A stretch of DNA of 64,000 nucleotides from Sphingomonas_E sp042693015 (GTDB lineage Bacteria; Pseudomonadota; Alphaproteobacteria; Sphingomonadales; Sphingomonadaceae): contig NZ_CP170544.1 in the NCBI RefSeq assembly GCF_042693015.1, positions 3,162,001 through 3,226,000 on the forward strand. The letters run 5' to 3'. The notes under the pieces are model-generated. The model was not told the origin of the DNA. It made no database searches and was given only the letters and a program-made list of their open reading frames with translations. A program made the position numbers and the translations under genes. Below, piece after piece: positions 1-9,392 of this stretch (positions are counted from its first letter, which is position 1; each line of letters starts with the position of its first letter).

Positions 1-2
1 TC

Positions 3-2612
3 GACCAGGAGGAGCGCCTGGCGCGGCGGATCGCGACATTGCTGGAACGGCAGCCTGCCGGCCTCTCGCCGCTCAGACGCCTCCATGATGTGCGTCGCAC
101 GCTTGGCGACGATGAACGCTGGCAATGGGCACTGGAGCCCGCATCGCCGCCGATTGCCGCTCCGGCCTCCCAGCCGACGACCGGCGACAAGATCCGCGCG
201 CTCGCTGTTCCCTTTCTTACTACCTTCGCCTGGCCGCTGCTGCTTTTGCTTGTGCCATTGGGGGCGTGGCTGCTGTGGCCCGAAAGCTGGGTCTGGCAGG
301 CGCATCAGCCGATGGCGGCCGGCGATTGGGTGCGCGCCGCCATCCAGATCCTCTGGTTCGTCTTCAAGATCCTGTGCTTCGCTGGCGCGGGTCTGGCGCT
401 TGCGCTGGCACTGTCCTATTTCGCGCTCCGCCGCGCCGAGAAGAGCGACTGGCTTTCGGAGCGCGCGCCTGACGCCCAGGAACTCGCGGCGATCTTCGCC
501 CGCGAAAATGCCGACGGCCATGTCCAGAACCACATGGTGTCGCACACCGTGCTCAAGCCCGGACTGCTCCGTAAACTGACGGTCCGGCTGGCCTTCTTCG
601 CGATCTCAAGGCTCACTGCGCTCAATCCCAAGCCGGGCCATCTGAACGATATCGGCACGATCCATTTCGCCCGCTGGATCAACCTGCCGGGCACGCGCGA
701 TTTCCTCTTTTTCTCCAACTATGGCGGCAGCTGGGAGAGCTATCTCGAAGATTTCATCACCAAGGCGCATCAGGGCCTGACCGCGATATGGTCGAACACG
801 GTTGGCTTTCCCCACACGCGCAACCTGTTCGCCGATGGCGCGACCGATGGCGAACGCTTCAAGCGCTATGCGCGCCAGTCGATGCTCCATACGCCCTTCT
901 GGTATTGCGCCTATCCGCGACTTACGACCGCCAATATCCGCACCAACAGCCTTATCCGCCGCGGGCTGGCCTCTGCCATGAGCGAGGATGAGGCGGTGCG
1001 GTGGCTGGCCCTGTTCGGCTCCATGCCGCGCCCGAAGGACAAGCTGGAGACGACACAGATCCAGAGCCTCGTGTTCGGCGGGCTGGGCTTCAAGCCCTAT
1101 GGCGAATTCGTCACGATCGAACTTGGTGCCGACAGGAGCGCCAATCGCGCCTGGCTTACAGCCGCGATGCCCGACATCGCCTTCAACGATGGCCGTTACG
1201 CCCAGGCGCCCGCCGTGCTGACTTTGGCGGCAACCGCATCGGGGCTGGAGAAGCTGGGGCTGCCGCCGCAGGGGCTTGCCACCTTCCCGCACGCCTTCAC
1301 CGCGGGCATGGCTGGGCCGGGCCGCGATCGCATCCTCGGCGACATCGGCGAAAATGCGCCGGAAAACTGGTGGTGGGCAGATAAGGGCGCGGACCTGGCC
1401 TTGCTGATCTATGGTGACAGCGATGATGCGGTGGCGTCGCTCATGAGCCGGATCGAAACGCTTTGTCAGGTTCATGGCGGACGGTTCGGTCATCAGATCC
1501 GGCTTACGCCCGTCGGCAAGACCGTCAGCGACCGCATCGAACCCTTCGGCTTTGTCGATGGCGTGTCGCAGCCGGCGATCCGCGGCACCTATCGAGGCCT
1601 CAGAAATTCCGACCCGATCCATCTCGTCGAACCGGGCGAGTTCGTACTCGGTTATCCCGACAATCGCGGCAACGTGCCCCCGGGGCCGACACTCGACGCG
1701 AGCTTCGATGCGGATCTGAGACTGCCGATTGCCGGTCAGGACCAGGGCTTTTCGGAGTGCATCGCGGAAAATCCCCGGATGATCGGGCATAATGGCAGCT
1801 TCCTGGTGATCCGGCAGCTCGAACAGCATGTCGATCGTTTCCAGGCCTATTGCGAGGCCGAAGGCGAGCGCCTCGCCCCGCATGTTGCTGACCTGCCGCT
1901 CGATCACGAGCGCGGACTTGCCGACTATGTCGGCGCCAAGCTGATCGGCCGCTGGAAGGACGGATCGTCGCTGGTCCGCTTCCCCTATGTCTCCGCCACC
2001 CGCCTCAAGGAACTGGTCGGCAATGACCCCAGCGAAGGCGCCGCGCGGCCCGAGGCGAACCCTGCGAACGCCCTGGCGACTGCCATCCAGGCGGCCTCCC
2101 CACCCGCACCGGCGTCACCGGCAGAGAAGCGAGGCGCTTCGCCGATCCGCCCCGACAATGATTTCCTGTTCGGCACCGAGGACCCCCAGGGTCTGCGCTG
2201 CCCCTATGGTTCGCACATCCGCCGCGCCAACCCGCGCGACAGCCTCGACCCCGGCTCCAACGAGCAGATCACGATCACCAATCGCCACCGCATCATCCGC
2301 GTCGGCCGCGGCTATGGGGGCACGGTCGATCAGCCCGCAGGCCTGATGTTCATGTGCCTCGCCGGCGATATCGAGCGGCAGTTCGAGTTCATCCAGCAGA
2401 CCTGGATGGGCAGCACAAAGTTCCACGGCCTAGATGTCGAGACCGATCCGATCGTGAGCGACGGCCAAACCGGGCGCTGCGGGTTCACGGTGCCGACGCG
2501 CGCTGGCCCCATCGCGCTCAACCCCATGCCGCAATTCGTCACCATGCGCGGCGGCGGCTATTTCTTCCTGCCCGGCAAGCAATTGCTGGATTGGCTTGCC
2601 TCGTCGCCTTGA
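3..2612 (+). CDS. Dyp-type peroxidase with N-terminal membrane region (5' end outside window)
   Basis: Heme peroxidase of the DyP superfamily. The C-terminal half carries the family signature GFVDG (distal Asp about residue 519 of the visible part) and the proximal heme histidine in CPYGSHIRRANPRD (His about 738). The N-terminal part has two hydrophobic membrane segments, followed by a roughly 250-residue region with FARW and FFSNYGGSWESYL that accompanies DyP domains in long membrane-linked members; its role is not known to me. The reading frame is open back to the first bases of the window. The first possible start is a TTG at 39 without a convincing ribosome site, so the gene is called as truncated by the window edge. 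At about 870 residues it is much longer than simple DyPs (300-450). Substrate unknown. Confidence 0.85.
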   Translation, partial: DQEERLARRIATLLERQPAGLSPLRRLHDVRRTLGDDERWQWALEPASPPIAAPASQPTTGDKIRALAVPFLTTFAWPLLLLLVPLGAWLLWPESWVWQAHQPMAAGDWVRAAIQILWFVFKILCFAGAGLALALALSYFALRRAEKSDWLSERAPDAQELAAIFARENADGHVQNHMVSHTVLKPGLLRKLTVRLAFFAISRLTALNPKPGHLNDIGTIHFARWINLPGTRDFLFFSNYGGSWESYLEDFITKAHQGLTAIWSNTVGFPHTRNLFADGATDGERFKRYARQSMLHTPFWYCAYPRLTTANIRTNSLIRRGLASAMSEDEAVRWLALFGSMPRPKDKLETTQIQSLVFGGLGFKPYGEFVTIELGADRSANRAWLTAAMPDIAFNDGRYAQAPAVLTLAATASGLEKLGLPPQGLATFPHAFTAGMAGPGRDRILGDIGENAPENWWWADKGADLALLIYGDSDDAVASLMSRIETLCQVHGGRFGHQIRLTPVGKTVSDRIEPFGFVDGVSQPAIRGTYRGLRNSDPIHLVEPGEFVLGYPDNRGNVPPGPTLDASFDADLRLPIAGQDQGFSECIAENPRMIGHNGSFLVIRQLEQHVDRFQAYCEAEGERLAPHVADLPLDHERGLADYVGAKLIGRWKDGSSLVRFPYVSATRLKELVGNDPSEGAARPEANPANALATAIQAASPPAPASPAEKRGASPIRPDNDFLFGTEDPQGLRCPYGSHIRRANPRDSLDPGSNEQITITNRHRIIRVGRGYGGTVDQPAGLMFMCLAGDIERQFEFIQQTWMGSTKFHGLDVETDPIVSDGQTGRCGFTVPTRAGPIALNPMPQFVTMRGGGYFFLPGKQLLDWLASSP

Positions 2613-2638
2613 GCGCTTACGGCTCAAGGCGGCGATAT
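2602..2638 (+). terminator. Hairpin terminator overlapping the peroxidase stop codon
   Basis: A 13-bp stem with one G-T pair (2602-2614 with 2622-2634, core CCTTGAGC / GCTCAAGG) encloses a 7-nt loop and is followed by ATATTT. The peroxidase TGA lies inside the left arm. It sits between two convergent genes and may act in both directions. Confidence 0.55.
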
Positions 2639-2678
2639 TTGGCGACGGCTCGGGAAAATCCTGAATGGGCCGGGATTG

Positions 2679-4742
2679 CTATTTCGGCACTCCATTGAGT
2701 CCGCTCGCCTGGCGGAGCGCAGCCCCGTCGAGACGATAACCATCCAGGAAGACAGTCTGGACATGGCGAAGATTAGCAAGGTCCTTCGAGACATCGCCAT
2801 CCACCAGGATGATATCCGCTGTCTTGCCAGGTTCGATCGAGCCCGTGCGGTCGAACATTCCGGTCATCCGGGCAGGGATGATCGTCGCGCTCTGAAGCGC
2901 CTCCGCGTTGCTGAGGCCCGCCTGCTCATACAGTTCGAGTTCGCGCACCAGTTCCAGGCCATACCCGTCCGTGCCCGCGACAACCGTGACCCCGGCAGTG
3001 TGCAATCTGCCGACAAGATCGACCATCTTGCGGAAGCTTTTGCGGAAGTCGTCTCGCGTCAGCCCGTCGAATAAAGGATAGCCGCCGATCTTCCATCCGC
3101 GAACGACCGATGCCGGCGCGACATCCGCGAAGGGCGCATACGGGGGTGAAATCGCGCTGCCGTCCGACGTCAACGATGGCTCCCAGACCGTCAATGTCGG
3201 GTCGATTATCGAGCGTCGCTTAGCCAATTCGGCATAGAAGGCCTTCATCTCGGGCGAATCGAGGTCCACGTCCTTGCCATATTTGGCAGGCCCTTCCAGC
3301 CGCGCCGCGGTATTGGCCTTGTCGACCACATCCTGCGGCATCGCCTGCATCATGATGAAGTTGATATGCGTCACCTCATCATAGCCGGCCCGGACAGCGT
3401 CCAGCGGACGCATGCCCGCAGGGACATGGCCGAGCACGTGAAGCCCCAGCTTATGCGCCTCGGCCGCGGCCGGTGCGATCCAGGCAGGGTTCATCGACGT
3501 GTAAAACTTCACGCCCCACAAGCCTGCCGCCTTGATCTTGTCGACGGCCGCAACGGCTTCTTCTGCCGACGAGACGGCGAGCGCACCCTGGGCCGCCAGC
3601 GGGTCCTTTCGATCGATGATGACGGCAACCTTGCCATCAGGTGCGATCAAGTCGCCCGCAGCACGCCGTTTGAAAATATCCTGCGCGTCCTCGATGGTCG
3701 ATCCGGGGCTGCGATAGTTGGTGATCCCGGTCGCGACATTCTGCAGCAGATTCCAGTCATCTCCGCCGACGTGCAGGTGCGAATCCCACAGCCCGGGCGT
3801 CAGCGTCTTGCCGCGTCCGTCGATGACGGTTGCCCCCGACGGCGCCTTGATAGACCCGGCCGCACCCACGGCGGCAATCTTCCCATCGACGATCAGTACC
3901 GCGCGTTCCGGCAAGTATTGGCCCGTCGTCGAATCGAACATCAGGACATGATCGATAAGCGATGGCGTGCGATTGGCAGGGACCAGCATTTTGTGGGCCA
4001 CGGCGCGCACCATGGCGGCAGTTGCCTTGTCCTGAACGTCCTTCAGCTTCGGACCATTGGCCTCATAGCCTTCCGGCAGGAGCGAGATCGTGCCCGCAAT
4101 CCCGAAATATTTGTTGTCACCGTCAAGCCAGACCGGTGACGGCGCGAAGCCATAACCCTTGATGAAGGCGAGCTTGACGGTCTTGGCTCCCCGCGGCCCC
4201 GCGAGCTCGACGGATTCTCCGATCGTGATGCTGGCGTGGCCTGTCGGCAACAGATCGATGCCCTTGTCGCCTGCAGTGACCAGGGCCTCGACATCTCGCT
4301 CGGCAGCCAGAAGCGGACCGCCATATGTGTTGTAACGCTTGCCAGCGAACGGTGCCGAACCTGAGTCGACTGCAGTCTTCCACCGCGCGGTGCCATTTGC
4401 GTCGACCGTGAAGTCTTCGGTCGCATCGCCGGAATCCGTAAAGCCCCGGATCGCGATCGTCGTAGCGCGGCCGTCATTGCCAACCGTGATCAATTCATCG
4501 GTCTCGGTGATCCACCCGCGCAGCGACATCGACATACGATAAGCGATACGGCCGTCCGGCATCGTCCACGACCAAATGTCGCCATGCTTTGCCGCGGTCG
4601 AACTGATCACGAAGTGGCGCGCGCCAGCGGGCGGCACCAGAAGTTGCTCCTTTGCCATGGGCGCCGGAGGATTTGCAGGCGACACAGTGGAGATCATCGA
4701 TGCGCTGGCAAGCAGAACCGCAACTATCATCCGACGCATCAT
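2679..4742 (-). CDS. Secreted amidohydrolase family protein
   Basis: Metal-dependent hydrolase of the amidohydrolase superfamily, imidazolonepropionase/prolidase-like branch, probably hydrolysing an amide or cyclic amide in the periplasm. Visible motifs are HxH in GLWDSHLHVGG, a Lys in GVKFYTS, later metal histidines in LHVLGHVPAG and DEVTHINF, and the final metal Asp in VVAGTDGYG. The N-terminus starts MMRRMIVAVLLASASM and ends in a signal-peptide-like stretch. The ATG at 4742 was chosen because AAGGGGGG lies just upstream; an ATG 51 bases earlier would put that ribosome site inside the gene. 687 residues, with a 250-residue N-terminal beta-rich region before the barrel. Substrate cannot be inferred from context; convergent with the peroxidase gene. 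Confidence 0.85.
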   Translation of the reverse strand: MMRRMIVAVLLASASMISTVSPANPPAPMAKEQLLVPPAGARHFVISSTAAKHGDIWSWTMPDGRIAYRMSMSLRGWITETDELITVGNDGRATTIAIRGFTDSGDATEDFTVDANGTARWKTAVDSGSAPFAGKRYNTYGGPLLAAERDVEALVTAGDKGIDLLPTGHASITIGESVELAGPRGAKTVKLAFIKGYGFAPSPVWLDGDNKYFGIAGTISLLPEGYEANGPKLKDVQDKATAAMVRAVAHKMLVPANRTPSLIDHVLMFDSTTGQYLPERAVLIVDGKIAAVGAAGSIKAPSGATVIDGRGKTLTPGLWDSHLHVGGDDWNLLQNVATGITNYRSPGSTIEDAQDIFKRRAAGDLIAPDGKVAVIIDRKDPLAAQGALAVSSAEEAVAAVDKIKAAGLWGVKFYTSMNPAWIAPAAAEAHKLGLHVLGHVPAGMRPLDAVRAGYDEVTHINFIMMQAMPQDVVDKANTAARLEGPAKYGKDVDLDSPEMKAFYAELAKRRSIIDPTLTVWEPSLTSDGSAISPPYAPFADVAPASVVRGWKIGGYPLFDGLTRDDFRKSFRKMVDLVGRLHTAGVTVVAGTDGYGLELVRELELYEQAGLSNAEALQSATIIPARMTGMFDRTGSIEPGKTADIILVDGDVSKDLANLRHVQTVFLDGYRLDGAALRQASGLNGVPK

Positions 4743-4905
4743 GTTCCCCCCTTTGAATGGCATCAGCCTGACAAACCACACCAAATCGCGCAACTGGAAG
4801 TTGATCGGCTATGCACAAGCGGCAAGCGCGGCGCCTTTGGCTGGATTGACGAATGCCTGCCTGATCACCGCACCGCCTGCACCGGTTCTGCACATTGCGT
4901 TCATC

Positions 4906-4928
4906 TGATCCGGATAGCTGCCGGATCA
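4906..4928. promoter_or_regulatory. Inverted repeat in the divergent promoter region of the exosortase operon
   Basis: TGATCCGG (4906-4913) and CCGGATCA (4921-4928) form a perfect 8-bp inverted repeat with a 7-nt spacer, about 55 bases upstream of the first gene of the exosortase module and 165 bases from the divergent amidohydrolase start. No T-tract follows, so an operator is more likely than a terminator. The rest of 4743-4983 shows no other clear signal. Confidence 0.35.
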
Positions 4929-4983
4929 ACGCTCCACATGCCCCCGCGATGATTGGCTTCACCATCATCGGCAGGGGCCCCGC

Positions 4984-7362
4984 ATGTCCTATCTTGATCC
5001 ACCGCGCATTCCCGGAACGCCAGCCCTTAATCTGGGTGTGTTGTTTCCCATATTTGTCGTGCTGCTCGAAGCGGCGACTGGCCTCTGTGCGGGCGTCCTG
5101 TTCGATCCGCTGCCGACGGCGGGCCACGTCGTTGTCGTCCTGCTGGTTCCTGCGATCAACTTCGCACTGTGGATGGCTGCACGACGGGAAGGCGAGGAAC
5201 CGCACCATGTAGGAACGCTGATCGTGGCCGGCGGTGCCGCGACGACGATCGCCGCGATCTATTCGCTGATGATGCTGCCAATCCTGCCATTCGCGCTCGT
5301 TGCGATCCTTTTCGTCGGGATCGGCCTGCTGCCTTTTGCGCCGGTTCTGGCAATGATCGTAGCGTGCCGGCTGACCGGGGCGCTGGCCGCACATCATGAC
5401 CATGTGTTGCGGCGCGGTTTTGCCGGCGCGGCGCTTGGCTTCTGCATCTTGCTGCTTGTCGATACGCCATCTGCGGCGACGCAGCTTGCCGTTACCTGGT
5501 CGCTCCGGGGCGGGGCCGAAGCAACACGCGGCGTCGCGCTTATGCGCGCGATCGGTGACGAGGATGCACTTTTGCGCCTCTGCTATGAGGACAATCGCGT
5601 CGCCAACGGACCGCTCACATTTGCCCTGTCATCCTGGCGGACCGGCCTCTTCAGCGGCGATAGCGGCACCAGCACAGCGGCTGCGCGAGAACTCTATTTC
5701 CGCGCTACCGGCCAGCCATTCAACCACGCCGAGCGCCCCCGGAGCCGACACGATACCCGCTTCATGTGGGATGAGGATCGCGGCGGCGAACAGGTGGCCG
5801 GCCGCGTTCGCGATCTGTCCCTGGCGTCGTCCCGGCTGGACGCGTCGATCGCATCCCAGGACAATCTCGCTTATTTCGAATGGACCATGGAATTCGCCAA
5901 CGCTTCGGCCATCCAGCAGGAGGCGCGTCTGGCGCTGGGCCTTCCAGAGGGTGCCGTCGTCTCCCGCGCCACGCTGTGGGTGAACGGCGAGCCGAGGGAG
6001 GCGAGCATCGCCGGGCGCGGCGCCGCCAGGCAAGCTTATCAGAATGTCGTTTCCGCCAGCCGTGATCCACTGCTTGTCACGACCGATGGCGCAGGCCGCG
6101 CCCTTGTGCAGGCCTTTCCGGTGCAACCGGGAAGCAGCTTGAAATTGCGCGTCGGCGTCACCGCTCCCCTCGAGATCGCGGCCGATGGCCGGCGCAAAGT
6201 TGCCCTGCCCGCCATCGTCGAACGCAATTTCAACGTCGCAGACAGCCTGCATCATGCCGTGTGGATCGAAGGTGATGGCCCTTTGAGCGCCAATGGAGCG
6301 CCGTTCGCGCGGGACCATCTGGCCGACGGCGACACCCGGATGCGGGGATCGATCGTCGATGCCATGCTCCAGGCGCGCGGCATTCGCATCCTCGCTCCAC
6401 AGATCGCCGCGCCCGTGCAGAAGATCGCCACGCTGTCGGCAACAGCCAAGGAGCCTGCAATTTCGGTCGTGCAGTCGATAGACCGGCAGCAGATCACGCC
6501 ACCGCGGACACTCGCCTTCCTGCTCGATGGATCAGCAGCGAACCGGCCCGCCGCCTTGGCCCTGCGGACCGCGCTGGATCGCATAACTGCGGGACAATCG
6601 GTCGCTCTCGTGATCGCTGACGAGGAACCGGTGATCGTGCCTGCGGCGCCCTGGTCGAGCGCACAGCGCGATCGCATTCGTCACGCGATCGATGCCACCT
6701 CGTTCACGGGCGGCAAGGATAATGCGCCGGCGCTTGCCCGGGCGCTGGAACTCGCCGGGGAGGCATCCTCCACCCTGATCTGGGTCCATGGGCCGCAGCC
6801 GGTGTCGTTCAACGCGTCGCGTGCCACGATCCAGCAGGTCCTCGACAGGCAGACGCTGTTGCCGCGCCTTATCCGGTATCAGCCCGCCAATTGGCCAGCG
6901 TTCACGATCGAAGGCGAAAGCTGGTTCGACACCGCTCAATCGGTTCAGCCCTCCGGCAACATGGCGCTCGATCTGGCCTCGCTGGTCAGCGATGCGGCGT
7001 ACGCCGGAGCCCGCTGGAAGGTCGCGCGCCGGCCCGCCACCGCGGCAGACGCCGCCCTGCCCGTCGGCTCGTCCCATATCCTGCGCCTGTGGGCGGCTGA
7101 TGAGATCGCCGCCCTGCCGTCGGCCGCCGGCAAGGCACGGGACGATGCGATCACGCTTGCCCATCGGCTGAATATCGTCACGCCAGTCAGTGGAGCCGTC
7201 GTTCTGGAGACGGACAAGGACTATAAGGAAGCGGGCCTGCCGGTCCCCCCAGCCGGCGACGTGCCGACCTTGCCGGAGCCTGGCACCTGGGCTCTGCTGC
7301 TGATCGTCTTCCTGCTGTTGGCGTGGATGCGCAAACGTCTGCCCCGCGGGGTCGCAATATGA
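4984..7362 (+). CDS. VIT-domain membrane protein with C-terminal PEP-CTERM sorting tail
   Basis: Probable sole dedicated substrate of the adjacent exosortase. The first ~165 residues contain several hydrophobic membrane segments. A VIT-type domain (vault / inter-alpha-trypsin) follows at about residues 290-400, with LWVNGEPREA and RQAYQNVVSASRDPLLV. The middle part resembles a von Willebrand A-like region, with no clear metal site. The last 30 residues are a textbook PEP-CTERM tail: PEPGTW at 764-769, a hydrophobic segment, then RKRLPR. Established parallels are the MSEP-CTERM and XrtN-associated VIT proteins, and the VIT/VWA target of the marine proteobacterial dedicated sortase system. AGGGG precedes the ATG. 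Its last codons overlap the exosortase start (ATGA). The physiological role of such targets is unknown. Confidence 0.8.
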   Translation: MSYLDPPRIPGTPALNLGVLFPIFVVLLEAATGLCAGVLFDPLPTAGHVVVVLLVPAINFALWMAARREGEEPHHVGTLIVAGGAATTIAAIYSLMMLPILPFALVAILFVGIGLLPFAPVLAMIVACRLTGALAAHHDHVLRRGFAGAALGFCILLLVDTPSAATQLAVTWSLRGGAEATRGVALMRAIGDEDALLRLCYEDNRVANGPLTFALSSWRTGLFSGDSGTSTAAARELYFRATGQPFNHAERPRSRHDTRFMWDEDRGGEQVAGRVRDLSLASSRLDASIASQDNLAYFEWTMEFANASAIQQEARLALGLPEGAVVSRATLWVNGEPREASIAGRGAARQAYQNVVSASRDPLLVTTDGAGRALVQAFPVQPGSSLKLRVGVTAPLEIAADGRRKVALPAIVERNFNVADSLHHAVWIEGDGPLSANGAPFARDHLADGDTRMRGSIVDAMLQARGIRILAPQIAAPVQKIATLSATAKEPAISVVQSIDRQQITPPRTLAFLLDGSAANRPAALALRTALDRITAGQSVALVIADEEPVIVPAAPWSSAQRDRIRHAIDATSFTGGKDNAPALARALELAGEASSTLIWVHGPQPVSFNASRATIQQVLDRQTLLPRLIRYQPANWPAFTIEGESWFDTAQSVQPSGNMALDLASLVSDAAYAGARWKVARRPATAADAALPVGSSHILRLWAADEIAALPSAAGKARDDAITLAHRLNIVTPVSGAVVLETDKDYKEAGLPVPPAGDVPTLPEPGTWALLLIVFLLLAWMRKRLPRGVAI

Positions 7363-8144
7363 TCCCGCCGGCCCTGGTCTTTCCCGCGTTGATCCTTGCT
7401 TTCTGGGACGCCTGGCGATTGATGGTCGCACGTCTCGGCAGTGATGTCGGCGATTGGCAGCTGGCGGCGATGATCGCCCTGGTAGCAGCGGCCACAGGGT
7501 GGCGACTGCGACGATCCCGCCTTCACGTCGTTGACGCTTTCCCACTCTGCACGATCCTCGCAACCTATACCGTCGCGGCAGCAACCGGCTGGGCGCTTCC
7601 CCAGATGGCCGCGGCCGTCGCCGGGCTCGGCTGGGCCGGCTGGTCATCGGTCAAACGCGGCGCACTGCCCGCGCCGATGATCGGCATCCTTCTGCTGATG
7701 TTGCCACTATTTCCCAGCCTGGAATTCTATCTGGCCTATCCGATGCGGCGGATCTGCGCAGGCCTCACGGCCATGATGCTCCGGCTCAATGGCGTCGAGG
7801 TGACGGTGAAGGGTATCGCGCTCGACTGGGATGGCACGCTGCTGCTGTTCGATGCGGCTTGCAGCGGCCTCCGGATGCTCTGGTCGGCTCTTTTGCTGGT
7901 CAGTGCGATCGCGCTGGCGGGACGGTTCAGCCTCTTGCGTTATGGTAGCGCGATCATCGTCGCATTAGTGGCAACCATCTTGGGCAATGCGCTGCGGGCG
8001 GCCAGCCTTTTCTATGTCGAGAACGGTTTCACCCCGACCTTTGCGGGACCGGCAGCCCACGAGACTGTTGGCATCGCAGCCTTTGCCATACTCGCCACTG
8101 GCACGGCATGGCTGGTGGCGCCGCGTGAATGGAGGCGCGCATGA
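7359..8144 (+). CDS. Exosortase family transpeptidase
   Basis: Polytopic membrane protein of 261 residues carrying the exosortase/archaeosortase triad in order: Cys168 in DAACSGLRMLW, Arg213 in GNALRAASLFYVEN and His234 in AAHETVGIAAF. Exosortases cleave proteins near the PEP motif of a PEP-CTERM tail on the periplasmic face and are thought to transfer the product to another molecule. The ATG at 7359 overlaps the stop of the VIT/PEP-CTERM gene by four bases, and the stop overlaps the next start in the same way, so these genes are translationally coupled. There is no fused EpsI domain; the small downstream protein may play that part. The exosortase subtype cannot be assigned by eye. Confidence 0.88.
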   Translation: MIPPALVFPALILAFWDAWRLMVARLGSDVGDWQLAAMIALVAAATGWRLRRSRLHVVDAFPLCTILATYTVAAATGWALPQMAAAVAGLGWAGWSSVKRGALPAPMIGILLLMLPLFPSLEFYLAYPMRRICAGLTAMMLRLNGVEVTVKGIALDWDGTLLLFDAACSGLRMLWSALLLVSAIALAGRFSLLRYGSAIIVALVATILGNALRAASLFYVENGFTPTFAGPAAHETVGIAAFAILATGTAWLVAPREWRRA

Positions 8145-8653
8145 GGCATTCGTCCATCTTCGCGCTGTTTTGCCTGTTGGCAGCCGCAGCGCCGCTCGCC
8201 GCCACCTCGCTGCATTCTCCCGATCCCGACGCATCCCCAACCTGGCCCACCAGCTTTGAAGGCCTGCCCCTGAGCCGCATTCCCGCGGCGCCAGAGGATG
8301 CGCGGCTTACTCGTGGCTTCCCCGGCCATATCGCTCGCTTCAGCGACGGACATCGCCAGATCGTCTTGCGGAACGTCGGCCGGGCGACGCGATGGTTGCA
8401 CCCGGCCCGCGAGTGCTTTCGCGCGACTGGATATGTCATTGCCCCTGCGCCGATGAGGCTCGCCGGCAACAAGCAGCCTTCGGCCTGTTTCAGAGCAAGC
8501 CGCAATGGGCGGGCCCTGCTGGTTTGCGAACAGGTTCGCGACGCCGAGGGCCAGAGCTGGCCGGACATTTCCTCCTGGTATTGGCCCGCGCTGTTCGGAG
8601 GATCGGACGGCCCCTGGCTGGCCATCACAACCATCGAACCGGTGGCCGATTGA
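8141..8653 (+). CDS. Small exported protein, exosortase-associated, unknown function
   Basis: 170-residue protein beginning MRHSSIFALFCLLAAAAPLAA, a typical signal peptide, so exported. The rest has two recognisable patches, LHPARECFRATGY and WYWPALFGG, and three cysteines, one in EC and one in SACF, that could pair in the periplasm. The size, the export signal and the position directly after an exosortase recall the EpsI-like accessory proteins fused to or encoded beside exosortases. The similarity is positional and in the HPxxC-type segment, not proven. The start overlaps the exosortase stop (ATGA). A membrane anchor at the C-terminus is absent. I do not recognise the family with certainty. 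Confidence 0.7.
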   Translation: MRHSSIFALFCLLAAAAPLAATSLHSPDPDASPTWPTSFEGLPLSRIPAAPEDARLTRGFPGHIARFSDGHRQIVLRNVGRATRWLHPARECFRATGYVIAPAPMRLAGNKQPSACFRASRNGRALLVCEQVRDAEGQSWPDISSWYWPALFGGSDGPWLAITTIEPVAD

Positions 8654-8678
8654 CCGCCCCCACATCGGGATGACACTG

Positions 8679-9392
8679 ATGTACGCAATGACCCACCGCA
8701 TTCTCGTCGTCGATGACGACCCACATATCCGCGACCTTCTCGTGTTCGCGCTCGGCAAGGCAGGCATGGTCGCCGAGCAGGCTGCCGATGGCGAGGAAGC
8801 ATTGGCGGCCGTCACGGCCAACCAGCCGGACCTCATGGTGCTCGATATCAACATGCCACGGCTCAACGGCCTCGACCTTTGCCGCAAACTGCGCGCCGCG
8901 AATGGCGCCGCAGCAGACCTGCCGATCCTGTTTCTCTCTTCGCGCGATGACGAGATCGATCGCATCATCGGCATCGAAATCGGCGGCGACGATTATGTCG
9001 TAAAACCCTTTTCGCCGCGGGAGGTTGTGGCGCGGGTAGGCGCGATCCTGAAGCGCGGCGCACCGCGACTGGCAAGTTCCGGCGCCACAGGCAATGTAAC
9101 GCATCATCGTCTGACGCTCGATACCGATGCGTGGGAGGCGCGCTGGGACGGAGCCGCGATCACCACCACCGCCACGGAATTCCAGATCCTGCTGCTATTG
9201 GCGTCCTTGCCTTCCAAGGTGTTTTCACGCGATGCGATCATCGATCGCCTGCATGGCCCCGGCTTTGCCATCACCGACCGGACGATCGACAGCCACGTCC
9301 GCAACCTGCGCGCCAAGTTCGCAGCGGCCGGTTGCGCCAACCTGATCGAAACGCGCGCGGGCGTGGGCTACCGCATCGGCGAATGCGGCTGA
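8679..9392 (+). CDS. OmpR-family response regulator of the exosortase module
   Basis: Two-domain response regulator: receiver domain with the acidic pair in ILVVDDDPHIRDLL, phosphorylatable Asp56 in LMVLDINMP and the Lys in YVVKPFSPREV, then a winged-helix DNA-binding domain ending in DRTIDSHVRNLRAKF. ATG codons at 8670, 8679 and 8688 are all in frame; 8679 is preferred because GGGA lies 7 bases upstream. It begins 25 bases after the small exported gene and its end overlaps the kinase start by 10 bases. It probably controls the exosortase unit, by analogy with the PdsR regulator of the marine dedicated sortase system (inference). Confidence 0.88.
   Translation: MYAMTHRILVVDDDPHIRDLLVFALGKAGMVAEQAADGEEALAAVTANQPDLMVLDINMPRLNGLDLCRKLRAANGAAADLPILFLSSRDDEIDRIIGIEIGGDDYVVKPFSPREVVARVGAILKRGAPRLASSGATGNVTHHRLTLDTDAWEARWDGAAITTTATEFQILLLLASLPSKVFSRDAIIDRLHGPGFAITDRTIDSHVRNLRAKFAAAGCANLIETRAGVGYRIGECG

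Noticed and set aside
606..1907. 433-codon open frame on the minus strand inside the DyP gene
   Set aside because: Antisense shadow of a GC-rich gene; no family resemblance, and the plus-strand product has clear heme peroxidase motifs.
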